DNA of 64,000 nucleotides, taken from positions 3,100,001-3,164,000 of the forward strand of contig NZ_JAUSYB010000001.1 in NCBI RefSeq assembly GCF_030816505.1, written 5' to 3'. Each line of letters begins with the position of its first letter. Within the stretch, counting starts at the first letter, position 1. This document shows positions 55,946 through 64,000 of this stretch, one piece after another. This DNA comes from Microbacterium sp. W4I20 (GTDB lineage Bacteria; Actinomycetota; Actinomycetes; Actinomycetales; Microbacteriaceae). The notes under the pieces were generated by a model. It had not been told where the DNA came from. It saw only the letters and a list, made by a program, of their open reading frames with translations, and did not search any database. A program made the position numbers and the translations under genes.

Positions 55946-57268
55946 CTAGACGCTCGCCGCCAGCCAGCGCCCCGACCGCACCCGCCAGCCCAGGGTCGCC
56001 AGTCGCGACAGCATGTACACGCCGAAGAACGCGAGGCCCAGCCAGACGAGACCCGCGCTCCCATCGACGCCGACCGCGGCGACGATCCACAACGCGGGCA
56101 GGGATGGGACGAGGTTGAGCACGCCGGCCAGGGCGAGATAACGCACGTCGTTCGCGCCCATGAGCACCCCGTCGAGGACGAACACCACCCCGGCGATCGG
56201 CTGGGCGATCGCGGCGACGATCAGCGCGGGCTGCACGAGTGCCGCGATCTCGAGGTCGCCGGTGAAGACGATGCCGAGCACTCCGGACAGGGCCGCGATC
56301 ACCACGCCGACGATCACGCCGAACCACGCACCCCAGGCCACGGTGCGGCCGAGCACCCGGTGCACCTGCTGCTCGTCTCCGGCGCCGAGCTCCTTGCCGA
56401 TCAGCGCCTGCGCGGCGATCGCCAGGGCATCGAGGGCGAACGCCGCCGCGGAGAAGATCGTGAACACGATCTGCCACCCGGCGAGCTCCTCTGTGCCGAG
56501 ACCGGTCGCGACGCCGACGGTCACCAGGAGCGCCGCCCGCAGGCTCACCGTGCGCAGGAACAACCAGCTGCCGGAGGTGGCGGTGCTGCGCATGCCGGCG
56601 CGCTGCGCCCACAAAGAGGCGCTGTGGCGGGTCGCCAGCCTCCGGATGACGAGCACGTACGCCGCCACCATGGCCCACTGCGCTGTCACCGTGCCGGCGG
56701 CCGAGCCGGCGATGCCCCATCCGAAGCCGTAGATGAACAGCCAGTTGAGCAGGGCGTTGGCGCCGAAGCCGAGCCCGGCGATCCACAGCGGGGTGACCGT
56801 GTCCTGCATGCCCCGCAGCAGGCCGGTCGCGGCGAACACGATCAGCATCGCCGGCAGGCCCCACATCGAGATGACCAGATACTCGTTGGCCTGCGACGCG
56901 ACGGCATCGCCCGCGCCGAACAGCGACACCAGCCACGGCGACGACACGGTGCCGACGGCGGCGAGCACCGCGCCGAGGGCCAGCGCGAGCCACATGCCGT
57001 TCACCCCGACCGACACCGCCTCGCCGGGCTTGCCCGCCCCGAAGCGGCGCGCCACGGCGGGCGTGGTCGAGTAGGCGAGGAACACCATCAGCCCGACGAT
57101 CGTCTGCAGCACGGCGCCCGCGATCCCGAGGCCGGCGAGCGGCGTCGTGCCGAGGTGGCCGACCAGGGCCGCGTCGACGATGAGGAACGCGGGTTCCGCG
57201 ATCAGGGCTCCGAGGGCGGGCACGGCGAGGCGCAGGATCTCTCGATTGAGGGAGAGGCGCGCGGTCAT
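55946..57268 (-). CDS. MATE family efflux transporter (DinF-like)
   Basis: This 440-residue protein has 12 membrane segments in two symmetric halves. Family-like stretches are VDAALVGHLGTTPLAGLGIAG near residue 31 and FVLDGVLMGANDVRYLALAG near 363. MATE pumps export drugs or metabolites using Na+ or H+. TAAGCT six bases before ATG57268 marks a leaderless start. No neighbouring regulator or drug-related gene is visible. Confidence 0.92.
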   Translation of the reverse strand: MTARLSLNREILRLAVPALGALIAEPAFLIVDAALVGHLGTTPLAGLGIAGAVLQTIVGLMVFLAYSTTPAVARRFGAGKPGEAVSVGVNGMWLALALGAVLAAVGTVSSPWLVSLFGAGDAVASQANEYLVISMWGLPAMLIVFAATGLLRGMQDTVTPLWIAGLGFGANALLNWLFIYGFGWGIAGSAAGTVTAQWAMVAAYVLVIRRLATRHSASLWAQRAGMRSTATSGSWLFLRTVSLRAALLVTVGVATGLGTEELAGWQIVFTIFSAAAFALDALAIAAQALIGKELGAGDEQQVHRVLGRTVAWGAWFGVIVGVVIAALSGVLGIVFTGDLEIAALVQPALIVAAIAQPIAGVVFVLDGVLMGANDVRYLALAGVLNLVPSLPALWIVAAVGVDGSAGLVWLGLAFFGVYMLSRLATLGWRVRSGRWLAASV

Positions 57269-57317
57269 CCTTCGAGCTTAGGGTGGAGGGAGAGCTCGGA
57301 TGCTGCGGAGGTGCATC

Positions 57318-57872
57318 ATGACGGATCCTCGAGAGGCTGCGGCGCGTTACCGCGCGAAACAGCAGCAGGACGCGCACGGCGACGACGACGAAGGCATCGC
57401 CCCGGGGGCCGGGGCCGGGGCCGCCGTCGATCGAGCGGCCTTCATCGAGACGGCCATCCAGGTGGCGATGCGGCGCGGAGAGTTCGACGACCTCCCCGGC
57501 GCGGGCAAGCCGCTGGAGGGCCTCGGCGATCACCACGATCCGGATTGGTGGATCCGTCGCAAGATCGAGTCGGAGAACCTCACCGGTCTCGGGCCGCCCG
57601 CCATCCTGCTGCGCAACGAGGATCGCGAGCTCGCCGACCAGCTCGATCTGCTCGGCCGCGAGTCCGACGTGCGCGAGGTCCTCCAGGACTTCAACCGCCG
57701 GGTGATCGAGGCGCGACGCCAGCTGCAGGGCGGCCCGCCGGTCGTCACGGCCCCGCGCGACATCGACGCGGAGGTCGCGGCGTGGGCCGCGCGCAGATTC
57801 GCCCGCACTGCGGCATCCGTCCCCGAGCCGGAGCGCCGGCGTCGTCGCTGGAGGATACGCAAGGCCGAATGA
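57318..57872 (+). CDS. DUF1992 (DnaJ homologue C28-like) domain protein
   Basis: This 184-residue protein contains a DUF1992 domain near residues 45-115: AIQVAMRRGEFDDLPGAGKPL is the family hallmark (positions about 52-72), followed by DPDWWIRRKIESEN and NFNRRV-like DFNRRVIEARR. The C-terminus is a basic tail (RRRRRWRIRKAE). Members are cytoplasmic proteins of unknown function, sometimes called DnaJ-like without a J domain. GGAGGT lies before ATG57318. The M13 peptidase gene follows. Confidence 0.88.
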   Translation: MTDPREAAARYRAKQQQDAHGDDDEGIAPGAGAGAAVDRAAFIETAIQVAMRRGEFDDLPGAGKPLEGLGDHHDPDWWIRRKIESENLTGLGPPAILLRNEDRELADQLDLLGRESDVREVLQDFNRRVIEARRQLQGGPPVVTAPRDIDAEVAAWAARRFARTAASVPEPERRRRRWRIRKAE

Positions 57873-57897
57873 CGGAGGCGGGTCATAGGCTGTTCGC

Positions 57898-59862
57898 ATG
57901 ACTGACGTTCTTCCCGTGGGCCTCGCCCTTGATGAGTTCAGCTCCGACATCCGCCCGCAGGACGACCTGTATCGCCACGTCAACGGCGCCTGGCTCGCCC
58001 GCACCGAGATCCCGGGCGACAAGGCCCGGTGGGGGTCCTTCCACCTGCTCGCCGAGCAGGCGGAGAAAGACGTGCGCGCGATCATCGAGGAGTCGCAGGA
58101 TGCCGAGGACGGCACCCTCGCCCGCAAGATCGGCGACCTGTTCGCGAGCTTCATGGACACCGCGCGCATCGACGCCGCCGGTGTCACGCCGCTCGCCGAC
58201 ACCCTCGCCGAGATCGATGCGATCGACAGCATCCCGGCGTTCCTGCGCACCGTCGGCGCGTACGACCGCGACGGCCGCGCGCACCTGATCGGGTTCTACG
58301 TCGACGGCGATCCGGGCGACCCGGAGCGCTACGTGCCGGTTCTCGTGCAATCCGGACTCTCGCTGCCCGACGAGAGCTACTTCCGTCTCGACACCTTCAC
58401 CGAGACGCGCGCCGCCTATCGCGCCCACCTCGAGCGCCTGCTGGGTCTGGCCGGCTTCGCCGACGCCGGCGCCCAGGCCGATCGCGCCATCGCCCTCGAG
58501 ACCGAGCTGGCAGGCCACCACTGGGACAATGTGAAGAGCCGCGACGCGGTCGCCACCTACAACTTGAAGACGTGGGACGAGATCCAGCAGCTCGCCGGGG
58601 TCGACCTGGTGCCGTGGCGCGATGCGGTCGCCCCGTCCAACCCGGCGGCGTTCGCCGAGGTCGTCGTCTCGCAGCCCAGCTTCGTCGAGGGTCTCGGTTC
58701 GCTCCTCATCGCCGAGCGCCTCGACGACTGGAAGGCGTGGCTGCGGTCGCAGGTCGTGCACGCGGCCGCCCCGTACCTGACCGACGATTTCGTGCAGGAG
58801 AACTTCGCGTTCTACGGCACCGAGCTCACCGGCGTGCCCACCATACGCGAGCGCTGGAAGCGCGGCGTCTCGGTGACCGAGGGTGCGCTCAGCGAGGCGA
58901 TCGGCAAGGTCTACGTCGAGCGCCATTACCCGCCGACGGCGAAGGCCGCGATGGACGAACTCGTGGCGAACCTCATCGAGGCCTACCGGCAGAGCATCAC
59001 GAACCTCGAGTGGATGACCGCTGAGACGCGCGAGCGCGCCCTCGCGAAGCTCGACGCCTTCACGCCGAAGATCGGCCACCCGGCGGTCTGGCGCGACTAC
59101 TCGAACCTCGAGATCGATCGCGGTGATCTGTTCGGCAACGTGCGTCGAGCGGCGATCTTCGAGCACGACCGGCACGTCGACAAGGTCGGCAAGCCGATCG
59201 ACCGCGACGAGTGGCACATGCCGCCGCAGATGGTGAACGCATACTACAACCCGTCGATGAACGAGATCGTGTTCCCGGCGGCCATCCTGCAGTACCCGTT
59301 CTTCGACGCGTCCCGCGATGCGGCCGCGAACTACGGCGGCATCGGCGCGGTCATCGGTCACGAGGTCGGCCACGGCTTCGATGACCAGGGCAGCCGCTAC
59401 GACGGCGACGGCCGGCTCCAGGACTGGTGGACGGATGCCGATCGCACGGCGTTCGAGGAGCGCACCAAGGCCCTGATCGCGCAGTACGACGAGCTCGTCC
59501 CAGAGGGCCTCGACGCCGAGCACCACGTGAACGGCGCGCTCACCATCGGCGAGAACATCGGCGACCTCGGCGGCCTGGGCATCGCGCTGAAGGCGTACGA
59601 GCTGTCTCTTGCCGGCGCCGAGGCGCCCGTGATCGACGGTCTCACCGGCGTGCAGCGCCTGCTGCTGTCGTGGGCGCAGGTGTGGCAGCAGAAGAGTCGC
59701 GACGCCGAGACGCTACGACTGCTGACGATCGACCCGCACTCGCCGAACGAGTTCCGCTGCAACCAGATCGTCCGCAACATCGACGCCTTCTACGAGGCGT
59801 TCGGGGTGAAGGACAGCGACGCGCTGTGGCTGCCGCAGGAGTCCCGGGTGACCATCTGGTGA
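57898..59862 (+). CDS. M13 family zinc metallopeptidase (neprilysin/PepO-like)
   Basis: This 654-residue peptidase has the zinc motif GHEVGHGFDDQGS near residue 484, the third ligand Glu in ENIGDLGGLGIA near 545 and the substrate motif NAYYNPSMNEIVFPAAIL near 443. There is no signal peptide: the N-terminus is short and charged, so it is probably cytoplasmic like PepO, processing oligopeptides. TAGGCT six bases before ATG57898 marks a leaderless message. The sequence is intact and of normal length. Confidence 0.94.
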   Translation: MTDVLPVGLALDEFSSDIRPQDDLYRHVNGAWLARTEIPGDKARWGSFHLLAEQAEKDVRAIIEESQDAEDGTLARKIGDLFASFMDTARIDAAGVTPLADTLAEIDAIDSIPAFLRTVGAYDRDGRAHLIGFYVDGDPGDPERYVPVLVQSGLSLPDESYFRLDTFTETRAAYRAHLERLLGLAGFADAGAQADRAIALETELAGHHWDNVKSRDAVATYNLKTWDEIQQLAGVDLVPWRDAVAPSNPAAFAEVVVSQPSFVEGLGSLLIAERLDDWKAWLRSQVVHAAAPYLTDDFVQENFAFYGTELTGVPTIRERWKRGVSVTEGALSEAIGKVYVERHYPPTAKAAMDELVANLIEAYRQSITNLEWMTAETRERALAKLDAFTPKIGHPAVWRDYSNLEIDRGDLFGNVRRAAIFEHDRHVDKVGKPIDRDEWHMPPQMVNAYYNPSMNEIVFPAAILQYPFFDASRDAAANYGGIGAVIGHEVGHGFDDQGSRYDGDGRLQDWWTDADRTAFEERTKALIAQYDELVPEGLDAEHHVNGALTIGENIGDLGGLGIALKAYELSLAGAEAPVIDGLTGVQRLLLSWAQVWQQKSRDAETLRLLTIDPHSPNEFRCNQIVRNIDAFYEAFGVKDSDALWLPQESRVTIW

Positions 59863-59971
59863 CCAATCACCGCAGTCTGTGAGCCTTCCCGGGCGGCGGG
59901 GTTACGATAGCCCTGCCGCTGGGGAGCGCCTCCTTCGGCATCCCGCAATCCCATCCCCCTAAGGATCACGC

Positions 59972-60913
59972 GTGGGCACTCCCGAGCCTTTCGAAGGGTT
60001 CCGCAACTCCCCGGCCTCGGCCCCCGCCGAGGGCCGCCGGTCGCAGCGTGCGAGTAGACGACTCCCTCGCCGAGCCGCCATCGGGCGCCGATCGTTCGTG
60101 TCGACGCTGCGTTCACTCGAGACGTTGGCGGATGCCGGAGCACAGGTCTCCGTGCACGTGGTCGACCTCGACAGCCATGTGCACGTACTCGCCGGCGACG
60201 ACCACGTCACCATGCCGATCGCAGGGCTGGGGGTCGTTCCGCTCCTGATCGAGGTCGCTGCCGGATTCGAGAGCGGAGCCCTCGACCCCTTCGAGATCAT
60301 CGATCGCTCGACCGTCGAGGCCGTGGAGAGCGCAGGGCTCTGGCGGCACCTGCACGCCCCGGCGCTGCCGCTGGAAGACCTGGCCGTGCTGGCCGCGACC
60401 GCGGGCGACCCGATCGCGGTCAACGTCCTGCTGCAGAAGGTCGGGCACGACCGGGTGCGCGAGCGGATCGAGTCGCTCGGCCTGCGACGCACGGCGCTGC
60501 TGGACCGCTTCCGCGATCAGCGCGGCCCCGACGACGCCCCGCAGGTCGCAGTGGGTTCTGCCCGCGAGCTCGCCGGCCTGTTCTCGGCGCTCGTGAACTC
60601 CCAGGTCGTCGACGCCGCCGTCAGCGCCCAGGTGTCGGAGTGGCTCAGCCTCAACCAGGACCTGAGCCTGGTCGCGGCATCCACGGGTCTCGATCCGTTC
60701 TCGCATGATCACGACGCGCACGGACTGCTGTTCATCAACAAGACCGGACGCGACCGCGGCGTGCGCGCAGAAGCCGGTGTGCTGGCCGGTCCCCGCGCCG
60801 GCGTCGCCTATTCGCTCATCGTCTGCTTCGACGACCTCTCCATCACCCACCGGCTGCGCGCGCACGACGCCTTCCGCGTTCTCGGCGTCGAGCTGATGGA
60901 GTACACGCACTGA
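59972..60913 (+). CDS. Beta-lactamase-fold protein lacking the catalytic Ser-Lys (pseudoenzyme)
   Basis: This 313-residue protein resembles class A beta-lactamase-like serine hydrolases, for example in KTG (INKTGRDRGVRAEAG near residue 250) and the helical middle PLEDLAVLAATAGDPIAVN. At the expected SxxK nucleophile site it reads MPIAGLGVVPLLIEV, with neither Ser nor Lys in register, and the SDN motif is also missing. I infer loss of hydrolase activity. There is no signal peptide; the basic N-terminus contains a dispersed-repeat-derived PEPFEGFRN. AAGGAT precedes GTG59972. Confidence 0.72.
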   Translation: MGTPEPFEGFRNSPASAPAEGRRSQRASRRLPRRAAIGRRSFVSTLRSLETLADAGAQVSVHVVDLDSHVHVLAGDDHVTMPIAGLGVVPLLIEVAAGFESGALDPFEIIDRSTVEAVESAGLWRHLHAPALPLEDLAVLAATAGDPIAVNVLLQKVGHDRVRERIESLGLRRTALLDRFRDQRGPDDAPQVAVGSARELAGLFSALVNSQVVDAAVSAQVSEWLSLNQDLSLVAASTGLDPFSHDHDAHGLLFINKTGRDRGVRAEAGVLAGPRAGVAYSLIVCFDDLSITHRLRAHDAFRVLGVELMEYTH

Positions 60914-60950
60914 CCCTTCGTCGGGCTCAGGGACCCTCTAGCATCGAGGG

Positions 60951-61352
60951 ATGCCACGACCCGACTGGACCCCGCACCGCCGCGACGACGGCGAGCTGCT
61001 CGGCTGGATCCACCCCGAGGGCGACGACTGGGTCGCCGTCGACGTGCTCGGGCGTCCGGCATCCGACGCCACGGAATGGCTCGATGCCGAGGCGGCGCTC
61101 GAGGAGCACGGCATCGCCTGGCTCGCCGATCCGTGGATGCTGGAGGGCGAGGGCGACCGCGCACTGCGCGTGCGTATCCTCGAGGTCACGCCCGACGAGG
61201 ACGGCATCCCCGGGCGCATCGTGGTGAAGCTCGACGACTTCGGCGACATGACCCGACCGGCGACAGCGCAGTTCGTGCTGGGCTGGCCGATCCCCGAGCG
61301 CCTGCGTCCGCCGCGCGCCGAGGACCCGGACCCGCGGGAGATCTCGGTCTGA
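60951..61352 (+). CDS. Hypothetical protein, 133 residues
   Basis: No family is recognised. The protein is small, acidic and cytoplasmic, with Trp-rich strands (WTPHRRDDGELLGWIHPEGD near residues 6-25, and GIAWLADPWML near 53) and a proline-rich end. TAGCAT six bases before ATG60951 supports a leaderless start. Codon use is like that of its neighbours. It converges with an MFS gene five bases after its stop, and a dispersed repeat copy lies just upstream at 60914-60933. Confidence 0.72.
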   Translation: MPRPDWTPHRRDDGELLGWIHPEGDDWVAVDVLGRPASDATEWLDAEAALEEHGIAWLADPWMLEGEGDRALRVRILEVTPDEDGIPGRIVVKLDDFGDMTRPATAQFVLGWPIPERLRPPRAEDPDPREISV

Positions 61353-61357
61353 GCGGG

Positions 61358-62803
61358 TCAGTGGGGCAATGACGGATGCTGCTCGGCGCTGCGCTGCTTC
61401 GGGATGAAGAGCGAGAGCACGACGGCGAGGAGTCCGGCAGCGATCGCCAGCCAGAAGCAGACGTCGAACGCGGCCCGGGTGGGTACGGCGACGCCGTCGA
61501 CGTTCACACTCATCGCTGCGAGGATGCCGCCCATCACGGCGGAGGCGCTGGACGTGCCGACCGAGCGGAACAGTGCGTTGAGTCCGTTGGACGCGCCGGT
61601 CTCGTTCGCGGGGACGGAGCGCATGATGATCATCGGCATCGCGGCGAAGGTGAATCCGATGCCCACGCCGATGAGGAGGTTGCCGACGAAGATGTGCCAC
61701 ACCTCGCTCGACCACAGCAGCACGAACAGGTAGGCGAGCACGATCGCGGTGGCGCCGACGGTGAACAGCGGGCGCGGCCCGACCGTGCGCTCCAGGCGAC
61801 CGGAGAGCGGCGAGATGACCATCATCACCAATCCCGCAGGCATCACGATCAGGGCGGCTCCGACCATGTCGAGGCCGAATCCGCCGGCGGCGCCCGTCGG
61901 CAGCTCCAGCAGCTGGGGGAACGTCACGTTCGAGGCGAACAGTGCGAAGCCCATCCCGATCGCGGCGATGTTCGTGAAGAGAACGGCGGGTCGCGCGGCG
62001 ACGCGCAGGTCGAGCAGCGGGTCCTTCGTGCGCAGCTGGTACCAGCCCCACACCAGCAGCACGACGACTCCGCCGATGATGCAGACGAGCGTGAGCGGCG
62101 CGGTCCAGCCCCATTCGGCCCCACGGGAGACGAAGAGCAGGATGCCGGTCAAGCCGATCGCGAGACCGATGGCGCCGATCACGTCGAGGCGTCCGGGGAA
62201 GCGCAGCACATCCTCCGGGACGATCGCGAGCACCAGGGCGAGTCCGATCACACCGAGAGCGGCGGCGAGCCAGAACAACATGTGCCAGTCGGCGTGCTCG
62301 GCCAGCAGTGCGGCCACGGGCAGGCCGATCGCACCGCCGACGCCCATGGTGGCGCTCATCAGCGCGACGGCGGTGCCCAGCCGTTCCGGCGGCAGCACGT
62401 CGCGCATGATCGCGATGCCGAGCGGCACGACACCGGTCACCGCTCCCTGCAGCGCACGGCCGATGATGACGCCGACGATCGAGCCGGACAGCGCGGCGAT
62501 CAGCGAGCCGAGGATGAGGAGCGCGAGCAGCACGATCACGACGCGGCGTTTGCCATACATGTCGCCGAGGCGCCCCGAGATCGGCGTCGCGACCGCGGCG
62601 ACGAGCAGGGTGATCGTGACGACCCAACTGGTGTCCTCGCGGGAGGCGTTCAGCAGCTGCGGCAGTTCGGCCTGCAGCGGCACGACGAGCGTGAACATGA
62701 CCGACGAGCAGAGTCCGGCGAACGCGAGAACCGCGACGATCGCCCACTTCGGCGGGGTTCGGGAGAGGCGCTTCCTGGCTCTGTCGTTCTCGTTCGCACC
62801 CAC
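61358..62803 (-). CDS. MFS transporter, DHA2 (14-helix) drug efflux type
   Basis: This 481-residue protein has about 14 membrane segments. It carries the MFS motif A GRLGDMYGKRR near residue 79 and motif C-like GVGGAIGLPVAALLAE near 156. It ends in a polar tail. Such pumps export drugs or dyes with proton exchange. TAGCCT six bases before GTG62803 marks a leaderless start. No adjacent TetR or MarR regulator is seen. Confidence 0.91.
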   Translation of the reverse strand: MGANENDRARKRLSRTPPKWAIVAVLAFAGLCSSVMFTLVVPLQAELPQLLNASREDTSWVVTITLLVAAVATPISGRLGDMYGKRRVVIVLLALLILGSLIAALSGSIVGVIIGRALQGAVTGVVPLGIAIMRDVLPPERLGTAVALMSATMGVGGAIGLPVAALLAEHADWHMLFWLAAALGVIGLALVLAIVPEDVLRFPGRLDVIGAIGLAIGLTGILLFVSRGAEWGWTAPLTLVCIIGGVVVLLVWGWYQLRTKDPLLDLRVAARPAVLFTNIAAIGMGFALFASNVTFPQLLELPTGAAGGFGLDMVGAALIVMPAGLVMMVISPLSGRLERTVGPRPLFTVGATAIVLAYLFVLLWSSEVWHIFVGNLLIGVGIGFTFAAMPMIIMRSVPANETGASNGLNALFRSVGTSSASAVMGGILAAMSVNVDGVAVPTRAAFDVCFWLAIAAGLLAVVLSLFIPKQRSAEQHPSLPH

Positions 62804-62901
62804 CGACCCAGGCTATCGGCGCCCGCGACATCGAGGGCCGATGGCGGGGCGTGATCGCGTCCGGTTTCCTCGAACGGGCGCAAGAGGGGCAGACTGGGTT
62901 C

Positions 62902-63591
62902 GTGCGAACCATCCGTGATCTCGACACCGTTGAACTCATCATCGACGCGCAGGGTCTGCTCGACTCCATCAGGGGTCCGCAGCGCGTGATCGATGCCGGC
63001 ACGCTGCGCGCCCTGCAGCAGTCGGGCAATTACGTCGTCGGGCTCTTCGACGGCGACGGCGACGACGAGCGCATGGTCGGCGCGTCCATCGCCTTCTTCG
63101 GCGAGCCCGGCCGTCGGGCGATGCACTCGCACATCACCGCGCTGATCCCGGAGTACCGTGGGCGCGGCTGGGGGCGCGAGCTCAAGGAGCACCAGCGTCA
63201 GTGGGCCTTCTCCCGCGACGTCGGCCGCATCACCTGGACCTTCGATCCGCTCGTCGCCCGCAACGCGCACTTCTTCCTCACGGTGCTCGGCGCGCGCGTG
63301 ACCGGTTACTCGGTGAACCGCTACGGCATCTTCGGCGGCGGTGACGCGGGCGACGAGAGCGACCGTCTCGACGTCGCGTGGGCGCTCGCCGACATCGCCA
63401 AGGCCCCGGCATCCGACGCCGTCGTCGAGACGCTCGAGATCCCGGCGGACATCGAGGCCCTGCGGGTGACCGATGCGCCGGCCGCGCACGAATGGCGCAC
63501 GCGGTTGCGCGGCGAGATGGAGGAGCTGCTCGGGCGCGGTCTGCGCATCGCCGGCTTCGACGTCGAGCGGGGCTACCTCTTCACGGAGTGA
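62902..63591 (+). CDS. GNAT superfamily N-acetyltransferase-like protein
   Basis: This 229-residue protein has a GNAT fold at residues about 1-150. The acetyl-CoA loop is IPEYRGRGWGRELKEHQRQWA near 92-112, and TWTFDPLVARNAHFF lies near 118. That second stretch and the C-terminal half match the predicted acyltransferase group with a COG3375-like layout. CAGACT six bases before GTG62902 suggests a leaderless start; an upstream in-frame start would add 17 unlikely residues. The substrate is unknown. Confidence 0.82.
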   Translation: MRTIRDLDTVELIIDAQGLLDSIRGPQRVIDAGTLRALQQSGNYVVGLFDGDGDDERMVGASIAFFGEPGRRAMHSHITALIPEYRGRGWGRELKEHQRQWAFSRDVGRITWTFDPLVARNAHFFLTVLGARVTGYSVNRYGIFGGGDAGDESDRLDVAWALADIAKAPASDAVVETLEIPADIEALRVTDAPAAHEWRTRLRGEMEELLGRGLRIAGFDVERGYLFTE

Positions 63592-63594
63592 CGC

Positions 63595-64000
63595 TCAGCG
63601 CACATCCTTCATGAGCTTCAGCACCGGCTTCACGGCCAGGAGCAGGCCGACGCCGACGACGACGGCGATGCTGCCCAGGATCGCGAAGTAGGGCACCTCG
63701 TTCTCGGGGTCGTAGAACTGGACGAGCTCGCCCGAGATCGCGGTACCCAGCGCGATGGACAGGAAGAACAACGCCACCATCTGGGTCTGGAAAGCCGCAG
63801 GAGCGAGCTTGGTCGTGACCGACAGTCCCACCGGGGAGAGCAGCAGCTCCGCCACCGTGAACACGAACAGGATGCCGACGATCGCCAGCATCGGCGTGGT
63901 GTTCGCACCCCCGTTCGCGAACGGGAGGAACAGCAGGAACGCGGATCCCATGATGATCGCGCTGAGACCGAACTTCACCGGCGTCGAGGGCTGGCGGGTG
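63595..64000 (-). CDS. POT family peptide:H+ symporter, C-terminal part (partial)
   Basis: The last 135 residues are present; the frame is open to the window edge (PSTPVKFGLS before the first in-window Met). They include the late membrane segments and VAELLLSPVGLSVTTKLAP, a POT/PTR family signature, with FFLSIALGTAISGEL. Full proteins have about 480-500 residues and import di- and tripeptides with protons. It converges with the GNAT gene four bases apart. Confidence 0.9.
   Translation of the reverse strand, partial: TRQPSTPVKFGLSAIIMGSAFLLFLPFANGGANTTPMLAIVGILFVFTVAELLLSPVGLSVTTKLAPAAFQTQMVALFFLSIALGTAISGELVQFYDPENEVPYFAILGSIAVVVGVGLLLAVKPVLKLMKDVR

Overview
This window is high-GC DNA from an actinobacterium, most likely Microbacterium or a close relative in Microbacteriaceae. 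The evidence is the GC-rich codon use, the abundant GGATGCC/GGCATCC words, an HspR-type (HAIR) heat-shock operator, many leaderless promoters (TANNNT placed 6-7 bases before the start codon), and the dispersed CTGAGCNTGTCGAAGGG-type repeat. I see no rRNA, tRNA, CRISPR array, insertion sequence or prophage. No gap between genes exceeds about 180 bases.

Positions 1-24,700 hold a purine and ureide catabolic region. It has the tail of 5-hydroxyisourate hydrolase, urate oxidase, two NCS2 purine permeases, an NCS1 allantoin permease, an allantoin/hydantoin-type racemase, allantoinase, (S)-ureidoglycine aminohydrolase and an 8-oxoguanine deaminase-type amidohydrolase. The glyoxylate released is handled by a complete glycerate branch (hyi-glxR-gcl-glxK). 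A second candidate branch is an ACT-domain malic enzyme plus an uncharacterised CitE-like lyase. Malate synthase G lies separately at 45.7-47.9 kb. OHCU decarboxylase, allantoate amidohydrolase and ureidoglycine transaminase are not in the window and may lie to the left. An IclR-family regulator sits at 6.2 kb. Pyruvate dehydrogenase E1 (aceE), an SDR and a short HspR-type clpB lie among these genes.

The strongest regulatory signal is a 15-base palindrome near TTCCACANTACGGAA. It occurs as pairs exactly 21 bases apart in front of five operons: malic enzyme, hyi-gcl, pucI, 8-oxoguanine deaminase and glcG-glcB. In four of the five the first box begins at the end of the -10 hexamer, so I infer a glyoxylate/ureide regulon under the local IclR repressor.

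Positions 24,700-31,000 carry two amino-acid permeases, an acetamidase/formamidase, an alpha/beta hydrolase with a divergent GntR regulator, and a nitroreductase. Positions 31,000-42,100 hold a LysR regulator divergent from putA, a CPBP protease, an ABC-2 exporter, a BenE transporter and a two-component system. Positions 42,100-64,000 are mixed: a VOC/HxlR/DHFR-like operon, a HAD phosphatase, xthA, glcG-glcB, pyrE-ROK kinase, small coiled-coil membrane proteins, mntR-mntH, an RNA methyltransferase, a MATE pump, an M13 peptidase, an inactivated beta-lactamase-fold protein, an MFS pump, a GNAT protein and the tail of a POT peptide transporter.

Six genes (pucI, gntR, the ABC-2 permease, the histidine kinase, glcG and benE) are each broken by what looks like one extra base, several of them at CCCGCC. 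The uniform +1 sign points to systematic sequencing error rather than six real pseudogenes, but this cannot be settled here.
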